A DNA stretch of 10,547 nucleotides from Acidobacteriota bacterium. GTDB lineage: Bacteria > Acidobacteriota > Polarisedimenticolia > J045. The translations under genes and the position numbers were made by a program. Of this stretch, positions 6,169 to 10,547 are shown in pieces. The first letter of the stretch is position 1, and every line of letters begins with the position of its first letter. Under the pieces are notes generated by a model. It searched no databases and had not been told where the DNA came from. It saw nothing but the letters and a program-made list of their open reading frames with translations. The stretch spans positions 2,908,809 through 2,919,355 of the forward strand of contig CP070706.1 in assembly GCA_020350085.1 (NCBI GenBank), given 5' to 3'.

Positions 6169-6753
6169 ATGCGCCTGCCGAGCATCGCCCTCGTCGCGGT
6201 CTGCGCTCTGGCCTGCAGCCCTCCCTCCGCCGATCTGGCACGGGACGGCTTGCTGAAGGTGGAGCCGACACTTCCGGAGAAGGTCGTTTGGGATGAGCCC
6301 GTCGAGGGCGCGTTTTCTCGCGTCGGGCCGATCTTCGTCTCGGGCCAGCCCAGCGAGGAAGCGCTGCGGCGCCTCGCTCGGGAAGGGGTCACCGTGGTGG
6401 TCAACGTCCGCACGTCCGAGGAGATGGCCGATCGCGAGCGCGTTGCATTCGACGAGCAAGCGTTGCTCGCCGAGCTCGGCATCGACTACGAGCACATTCC
6501 GCTCGGTGGGGATGAGTTCCCGTACACGCCCGAGGCCGTGGATGCCTTCGCTCAGGCGCTCGCACGCCACGAGCATGGCGCCCTCTTGCACTGCGCCAGC
6601 GGCCGTCGCGTCAGCCACTTGTGGACCGCGTATCTCGTGCGCTATCACGGCTTGTCGCTCGAGGACGCCATGGCGCACGGCGAGGTGATCAACCTCGGTA
6701 CTTTCCCCTTGGACGGTCTTCTCGGCGGGATCGAGTACTCGCTGAAGAATTGA
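6169..6753 (+). CDS. Putative lipoprotein with DUF442 / protein-tyrosine-phosphatase-like domain
   Basis: A 194-residue protein. Residues 1-15 are a short hydrophobic export signal (MRLPSIALVAVCALA) followed by C16 in ALAC-S, a slightly atypical lipobox, so a membrane-anchored lipoprotein is likely. The mature part matches the DUF442/beta-lactamase-hydrolase-like phosphatase fold: VGPIFVSGQPSEEALRRLA (52-70), GVTVVVNVRTSEE (73-85), IDYEHIPL (105-112) and the signature loop HCASGRR (141-147). There the nucleophile would be C142 and the phosphate-binding arginine R147 (C-x4-R, as in DUF442 rather than the C-x5-R of classical PTPs). LWTAYLVRYHGLSLEDAMAHG (151-171) is the following helix pair. 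Substrate and activity are unknown; DUF442 members include phosphatase-like and sulfur-transfer-related proteins. An in-frame GTG at 6154 exists, but the ATG at 6169 directly begins the signal peptide and sits at the predicted transcription start. It is followed five bases later by the thioesterase gene. Confidence 0.82.
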   Translation: MRLPSIALVAVCALACSPPSADLARDGLLKVEPTLPEKVVWDEPVEGAFSRVGPIFVSGQPSEEALRRLAREGVTVVVNVRTSEEMADRERVAFDEQALLAELGIDYEHIPLGGDEFPYTPEAVDAFAQALARHEHGALLHCASGRRVSHLWTAYLVRYHGLSLEDAMAHGEVINLGTFPLDGLLGGIEYSLKN

Positions 6754-6758
6754 CTCCG

Positions 6759-7193
6759 ATGAGCCGGACGGAGCACTTCCGAAAGCTCGAGCGGATGTAC
6801 TTGTCGGCTCCGACCAACGAGTACTACATGCCGAAGATCCGCATCGATCAAGGACGTGCCGAGATCGAGATTCCGATCGAGCCCAAGCACTTCCACGCCG
6901 GAGGGGCGGTTCACGGCTCCGTCTACTTCAAAGCGCTCGACGATTCGGCATTCTTCGCGGCGAACTCGTTCGTCGAGGACGTCTTCGTCCTCACGGTCAG
7001 CTTCAACGTCCATTTCACGCGACCCGTCTCGGAGGGCGTCATCAAGGCCACTGGCCGGATCGTGCATCGATCGCGCCGGCTGATGGTCGCGGAATCGCGT
7101 CTCCTCAACGGTCTCAAGCAAGAGATCGCCCGCGGCACCGGCACCTTCATGAGAAGCCGCATCCCGCTGACGCCAGACATCGGTTATCGATGA
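6759..7193 (+). CDS. PaaI-like hotdog-fold thioesterase
   Basis: A 144-residue cytoplasmic protein of the 4HBT/PaaI hotdog superfamily, expected to hydrolyse an acyl-CoA or similar thioester. The core reads HAGGAVHGSVYFKALDDSA (46-64), matching the hotdog helix with the G-x-V-H-G turn (H52, G53) and an acidic pair D61-D62 where the catalytic Asp or Glu usually lies. It is followed by the strands VLTVSFNVHFTRPV (77-90), GVIKATGRIVHRSRRLMVAESRL (93-115, key R99 and S104) and ARGTGTFMR (124-132). The length is normal for the family. The ATG is five bases after the stop of the upstream gene and lacks a clear Shine-Dalgarno, so translational coupling in a two-gene operon is likely. The acyl substrate cannot be told from sequence; co-transcription with a phosphatase-like lipoprotein is unusual, and the divergent gene encodes a CoA-binding protein. 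Confidence 0.87.
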   Translation: MSRTEHFRKLERMYLSAPTNEYYMPKIRIDQGRAEIEIPIEPKHFHAGGAVHGSVYFKALDDSAFFAANSFVEDVFVLTVSFNVHFTRPVSEGVIKATGRIVHRSRRLMVAESRLLNGLKQEIARGTGTFMRSRIPLTPDIGYR

Positions 7194-7239
7194 AGTCGCG
7201 GCGGGGCAGCGCACTTTTCGTCGTGCTGTGCATCGTGCG

Positions 7240-7255
7240 ATCCTGCCGGCGGGAT
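7240..7255. terminator. Palindrome between convergent genes
   Basis: In the 69-bp gap between the thioesterase and glycosyltransferase stop codons, the segment from ATCCTGCC to GGCGGGAT is nearly palindromic (one T-G pair) and can form a 6-bp stem with a CCGG loop on the plus-strand RNA. It could serve transcripts from both sides. No U-tract is present, so the evidence is weak. Confidence 0.25.
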
Positions 7256-7262
7256 GCCAAGA

Positions 7263-8810
7263 TCACTCGTAGTGCTTGAATCGCGGCCAGACCTCTCTGA
7301 AGGAGACCTTCTGGCCGCGCACGATCCAGATCGGTGATTCGTCTCGCCACGGCATGCACCATTCGCAATCGTGCACGCGAAACAGCTCGACCCGCTCGAA
7401 GAGTTGCTCGAGTGTCTGTTGTCGGAAGCCGACGACGACGCCCGCTTCGACCGAATCGTCCGGAGGTCCCCATAGAAAGTAGTTGTTCTGCGAGGCGTGA
7501 ACCGGTGGCCGATGGCTGCCGAAAAACTCGATCGCGCCGGCCTGACCGTAGCTGGGGGCCAAAATGAACATCCGCAGGCGCCGCGAGGGATCGGCGGCGA
7601 CGACCGCCTCGCGCACATCTTCGGCCAGCTCCTGCCAGCCGAAGCGGTCGGCGAGCCACTGCGGCAAGGCTGCGCCCTTGCCCTCTCCCTGCTCGATCTG
7701 GGGGACCACGCCGGTGGCGGCCCCATACGCGGCGGTCACCTGCGGCGGGAGCAAGGGCACTCCGAGTGGCAGGAAGGCGGCACCACCCACGAGCAGCGCG
7801 GCAGGTAACGCCGCGTAGAGCCAGCGCCAATAAGCGTGCCGCGCGAACTGCTCGAGCAGCACGCCGCCGCCGGCAAACAGGATCGTGTAAGCGGGACTGA
7901 TCCGATCCGGCCGGCTCTTCTGGGCGAGGAGCATCAGCACGAGCAGGGTCATGAACAGCCAACCCAAGTGGCGGTAGTGCCGGCCGTTTTCGGATACGAG
8001 CAAGAAGATCAGTCCGGCGAGCCAGACCGGGAGTGCCGCTGGGTTCATGAACAGCACCTGCTGCGCGAGCACCTCGAACGGCGGCGTGGGCACATTCTTG
8101 TACAGGTCGGCGTTGCGGTAGAACTCCAAAGACGGCCAGCCGTTGTCGATCTGCCACGCGATGTTCGGCAGCAGCAGCAGCAGGGCCAGACCCAGCCCGA
8201 TCCACAGCCAACGGTGGGCCAGATGGCGTCGTGCCCGCGTCAGCACCAGCCCGACCGCCAATCCCAACGCCAACAGGACGACCGTGTGCTTGTTCTCGAG
8301 ACCGAGACCCGCCACCGCTCCGAAGGCGAGCCACAGACGGGGCTCGTCGCGTCGCTCGATCTCGACCAGGAGTAAAAAGCACGCTGCCCAGATCAACAGC
8401 GACAGGGCGTTCATCGAGTAGAAACTGAACATGACGTGGTAGATCGAACCGACCATCGCCGCGCCGGTGGCGATGGCCTGACCGAAGGCGCCAGCGCCGA
8501 GACGGCGGGCGAGCAGCCCCGTGGTCAAGACGAGCAGTCCCCCGCACGCGGCCGGAACGACTCGTAAGGCCGGCAGCGAGTCGCCGAGCACGAACCGGAC
8601 CAGCCGCAGAAGGACGATCGAAAGGGGCGGGTGATCCACGTAGCCGAGCGCGAGTCGCTTGGAGCACGCGATGTAGTAAAGCTCGTCGATGAAATGGCCA
8701 TATGGCCCGAAGAAGCTCGGGATCCATTCCAGTAGGAAGTACGCGAGCGCAAGCCCCGACAAGACCAGTGTGGCGCGCCGCGTTCTTTGCTCGTTCGTGT
8801 CAGGTCCCAT
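7263..8810 (-). CDS. GT39 (PMT/ArnT-type) membrane glycosyltransferase
   Basis: A 515-residue integral membrane protein of the GT-C fold. Such enzymes move a sugar from a polyprenyl-phosphate donor to lipid or protein on the periplasmic face. After the first membrane helix (about 13-31) comes the family's acidic catalytic motif, D42-E43 in HFIDELYY, then GYVDHPPLS (56-64) with the conserved H-P-P, and ENKHT (172-176) at the position of the usual tK motif. Roughly eight to ten hydrophobic segments lie between 13 and 355, among them 81-101, 111-129, 136-150, 177-190, 203-216, 259-272, 284-296, 309-317 and 332-350. The last 140 residues are soluble, with several Trp and two Cys (CEWC), probably periplasmic. 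The ATG at 8810 is chosen because the first helix follows closely; an in-frame GTG at 8873 or ATG at 8870 would add about 20 residues, and no start has a strong ribosome binding site. Donor and acceptor are unknown. Confidence 0.88.
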   Translation of the reverse strand: MGPDTNEQRTRRATLVLSGLALAYFLLEWIPSFFGPYGHFIDELYYIACSKRLALGYVDHPPLSIVLLRLVRFVLGDSLPALRVVPAACGGLLVLTTGLLARRLGAGAFGQAIATGAAMVGSIYHVMFSFYSMNALSLLIWAACFLLLVEIERRDEPRLWLAFGAVAGLGLENKHTVVLLALGLAVGLVLTRARRHLAHRWLWIGLGLALLLLLPNIAWQIDNGWPSLEFYRNADLYKNVPTPPFEVLAQQVLFMNPAALPVWLAGLIFLLVSENGRHYRHLGWLFMTLLVLMLLAQKSRPDRISPAYTILFAGGGVLLEQFARHAYWRWLYAALPAALLVGGAAFLPLGVPLLPPQVTAAYGAATGVVPQIEQGEGKGAALPQWLADRFGWQELAEDVREAVVAADPSRRLRMFILAPSYGQAGAIEFFGSHRPPVHASQNNYFLWGPPDDSVEAGVVVGFRQQTLEQLFERVELFRVHDCEWCMPWRDESPIWIVRGQKVSFREVWPRFKHYE

Positions 8811-8900
8811 CGTCAGCCCAACACGCGCGCTCTTCGGTACTCGCTGCGCGTGCAAGCCTCGGAGCGGCATCACGACCGATCGGGGCTCGGATAGCGAAAC

Positions 8901-8941
8901 GGGACGCCCGCGTGCTCGGTCAACCTCGCACGACGCGTCCC
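8901..8941 (-). terminator. Terminator-like hairpin after the acylase gene
   Basis: GGGACGC (8901-8907) pairs with GCGTCCC (8935-8941), and inside it CGTGC (8911-8915) pairs with GCACG (8928-8932), separated by a small internal loop and closing a 12-base loop. On the minus strand it begins 40 bases after the stop at 8982, and the RNA continues GUUUCG, a very short U-run. This is the best 3'-end structure in the window, and it lies before the glycosyltransferase gene, which suggests separate transcription units. Confidence 0.4.
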
Positions 8942-8981
8942 GCTTCGGTCTGCTCGAACCTTTTGTGGAGTCTGCTCCGCG

Positions 8982-10547
8982 CTAGTTGCAGTCTCCTTGC
9001 TCCGGCACCCTGGGTTTCGCCGCGCTCTCCGTGCCGTGTGCGCTGGTCGTTCCGTCGACATACTCGACGTACTCAACGACGTAGACGAACGCTTCGCCCG
9101 GCTGCGGAACGACGGAGTCCTCGTTGCCGTTGGTGTTCTCATCGACGGAGCCGGATTCGATACACGTGACCGTTCCGAGAGAGTACGTCTGCCCGACGGT
9201 CCCGATATCGCTCAAGCGCGACCGGACGACGTTGTAGGACGCGGCACCGGCCACCGGATCCCAACGCACCGCCGTCCCGTTCGCGTTCTCCTCGAGCGCG
9301 AGTTTCACAGGCTCGACGACCCCGCCACGATCGATCGGCACATGGATCGTCGACTCGTTGATCGTCTCGTTACCGGCCTCGTCCGAAGCGGCATAGGTCA
9401 CGGTGTAGGTCCGGCCGCTGCCCTCGGACGTGCGCTCCGCTCGCAGTTCGAAATCGAAGTCCGCCGTGCCAGCCGCGGCCCCCTGGATATCACCGGTTGT
9501 CTCGCCGTCAGCCTCACCCGGAGCATCCTCTGGCTCGCCGCTCGTGACGGCATTGAGAACGACCGTCGACGTGCCACAGGCATCGGCACTGCTCACATCC
9601 GCGTGAATCGCGACCAGCCGGTGATTCGGCGGCCACATCAGATCGGGAACCTCGACAGTAAGCGACGGCGGTGTCATGTCCGCGACCGTGGCCTCGCAGA
9701 AAACGAACGTCGTATCGTCGGACGCATCGACGCACTCGACAGGAACGTTCTCCGTTCCCAGCCCGCGCGGGCCGCCCGGATCGCAGGTGAGAGTGACTTC
9801 GCCGCCATCCGGATCGCTGCAGGAAGCCACTTGGTTGCAGGCGATCTCAGCCGTGCACGCATCATCCGAAGCCGCCACCGTCGGCCTGAGGCATGTGATG
9901 ATGGCGGCGACCCGGCAGTCCTCGTTGCAGCCATCGTTCTCGTCCGTGTTGGCATCGTCGCATTGCTCGCCGGGCCCCACCTCTCCGTCGCCACACTTGA
10001 CCGCGAGAGTGTAGACCCCGAGTTCTCTGACCTCGTCCAACGACACCGGCAATGGATGGTACTCGTTGGCCAGCCACAACGAGAGCTGATCCGTCTGATT
10101 GGGGCTGCCGGGCAAACCGCTCTCCCCGCCGGGAATGACCTGTTGCACGACGGGGCCGTCCGGCGCCAGCGTCGCGACGAACCGTCGCGCGGGCCCACTG
10201 TCGAACATGAAATCGTCCAGACCGTCGGCGCGCGCACTGTGTGACGACGCGTCCACGGCGCCCATTCCCCCAGCGCGAGAGATGCCCCGCAGGTCGGGCG
10301 AGAGGTTCTCCGGCGACCCCGGAGCCGGGATGCTGAACGGGCCACCCAGGAAATGCCCGAAGACGATCCTGTGCAGCTTGCCCCAGCGGTAGTCCGACAG
10401 CTCAGTCGAATTCTCAAATGCAGGCGCGAACTCATCCGATGCGAGCAAGTCCAGTCCGTTCTGCAGGCTCTCGAGCAGACTCACGTCTCGTGCCACGTCC
10501 TGATCGGCCACCCCCGGCACATTGAAGAAGTTGATCAGCGACGCACC
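8982..10547 (-). CDS. Penicillin acylase-family amidase, C-terminal part with myxo repeat, HYR-like and Fn3-like tail (truncated by window edge)
   Basis: The frame is open to the right edge (521 visible residues); the GTG at 10520 is internal, not a start. Visible residues 1-180 are the end of a penicillin-acylase beta chain: WGKLHRIVF (55-63), GGPFSIP (68-74), DASSH (99-103), GPARRFV (118-124), IPGGESG (138-144), DQLSLWL and ANEYHPL (153-166). These Ntn-hydrolases cleave amide bonds of beta-lactams, acyl-homoserine lactones or other N-acyl compounds in the periplasm or outside; the catalytic N-terminal Ser lies outside the window. The tail is unusual: a Cys-rich repeat of the myxo type (185-211, Cys at 185, 196, 207, 211, with CGDGEVGPGEQCDD and NDGC), a Cys-rich HYR-like domain (about 217-290), a second HYR-like domain starting at DMTPPSLTVE with MWPPNH (304-309) and AASDEAGNET (386-395), then an Fn3-like domain (412-516) ending HGTESAAKPRVPEQGDCN. 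No transmembrane anchor is present. The acylase call is firm, the substrate unknown. Confidence 0.85.
   Translation of the reverse strand, partial: GASLINFFNVPGVADQDVARDVSLLESLQNGLDLLASDEFAPAFENSTELSDYRWGKLHRIVFGHFLGGPFSIPAPGSPENLSPDLRGISRAGGMGAVDASSHSARADGLDDFMFDSGPARRFVATLAPDGPVVQQVIPGGESGLPGSPNQTDQLSLWLANEYHPLPVSLDEVRELGVYTLAVKCGDGEVGPGEQCDDANTDENDGCNEDCRVAAIITCLRPTVAASDDACTAEIACNQVASCSDPDGGEVTLTCDPGGPRGLGTENVPVECVDASDDTTFVFCEATVADMTPPSLTVEVPDLMWPPNHRLVAIHADVSSADACGTSTVVLNAVTSGEPEDAPGEADGETTGDIQGAAAGTADFDFELRAERTSEGSGRTYTVTYAASDEAGNETINESTIHVPIDRGGVVEPVKLALEENANGTAVRWDPVAGAASYNVVRSRLSDIGTVGQTYSLGTVTCIESGSVDENTNGNEDSVVPQPGEAFVYVVEYVEYVDGTTSAHGTESAAKPRVPEQGDCN
9915..9995 (-). other. Myxo-type cysteine-rich repeat encoded within the acylase tail
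   Basis: One copy with cysteines spaced C-x10-C-x10-C-x3-C and the hallmark residues CGDG, GEQCDD and NDGC. This matches the cysteine-rich repeat abundant in surface proteins of myxobacteria and related metagenomic lineages (TIGR02232 type). The four cysteines probably form two disulfides outside the cytoplasm. It marks the junction between the enzyme and its presumed surface-binding tail. Confidence 0.75.

Noticed and set aside
6090..6482. N-terminal extension of the CoA-binding protein to an in-frame start at 6482
   Set aside because: It would overlap the divergent lipoprotein gene and its promoter, and the extra 131 residues are low-complexity Ser/Arg/Thr-rich sequence with no family match. 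The ATG at 6089 has a ribosome binding site and fits the usual length.
8811..8873. GTG/ATG starts at 8873/8870 for the glycosyltransferase
   Set aside because: They add about 20 residues before the first membrane helix without a good ribosome binding site. The ATG at 8810 gives a normal family N-terminus, though the choice is not certain.
8997..10244. 415-codon plus-strand open frame opposite the acylase gene
   Set aside because: It is antisense to clear acylase, myxo-repeat and HYR-like motifs. The translated product is Arg/Asp/Val-rich with no domain, and no ribosome binding site or promoter stands out.
1..10547. Mobile element, CRISPR array, tRNA or rRNA genes, toxin-antitoxin or defence system
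   Set aside because: I found no transposase or integrase, terminal repeats, regularly spaced direct repeats, structural RNA signature or paired small toxin-antitoxin genes on either strand.

Overview
The window (GC-rich, about 10.5 kb) looks like ordinary chromosomal DNA from a Gram-negative bacterium that makes many large, multi-domain exported proteins. The style points to an Acidobacteriota or Myxococcota/'deltaproteobacterial' lineage. The signs are a myxo-type cysteine-rich repeat, HYR-like and fibronectin-III-like tails ending in motifs such as 'YLVSGANACGEEGP' and 'HGTESAAKPRVP', and a large HEWAH metalloprotease. This placement is an inference from domain style; there is no rRNA or other phylogenetic marker. 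I see no tRNA, rRNA, CRISPR array, insertion sequence or phage gene.

Layout. (a) 1-347, minus: start of an exported hypothetical protein that runs off the left edge. A hairpin immediately before its start codon buries its Shine-Dalgarno sequence. (b) 569-5308, minus: a 1579-residue secreted zinc metalloprotease with a propeptide, a HEWAH catalytic domain and a long tail that includes a tandemly duplicated 200-residue unit. It has a consensus ribosome binding site, a well-spaced promoter candidate about 190 bp upstream, and a perfect 10-bp inverted repeat at the predicted 5' end of its mRNA. (c) 5652-6089, minus: a small CoA-binding (Rossmann-type) protein. (d) 6169-7193, plus: a tight two-gene operon, transcribed away from (c), encoding a putative lipoprotein with a DUF442/protein-tyrosine-phosphatase-like domain and a PaaI-like hotdog thioesterase. 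The 79-bp gap between (c) and (d) holds two overlapping divergent promoter candidates and three copies of a TCGGAC element; the plus-strand gene is probably leaderless. (e) 7263-8810, minus: a membrane glycosyltransferase of the GT39/PMT type. (f) 8982-10547, minus: the C-terminal part of a penicillin-acylase-family enzyme whose tail carries a myxo cysteine-rich repeat, HYR-like domains and an Fn3-like domain; its N-terminal part lies beyond the right edge.

How the parts may work together. The exported protease, the acylase and the partial exported protein suggest an envelope or secreted-hydrolase lifestyle, and the GT39 enzyme could glycosylate a lipid or an exported protein. The CoA-binding protein, phosphatase-like lipoprotein and thioesterase form a compact, divergently expressed cluster that may be co-regulated; their shared purpose is unknown. 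No single gene set here is clearly a new defence or mobile system. The more unusual points are the acylase fusion architecture, the RNA structures in front of two exported-protein genes and the compact divergent promoter.
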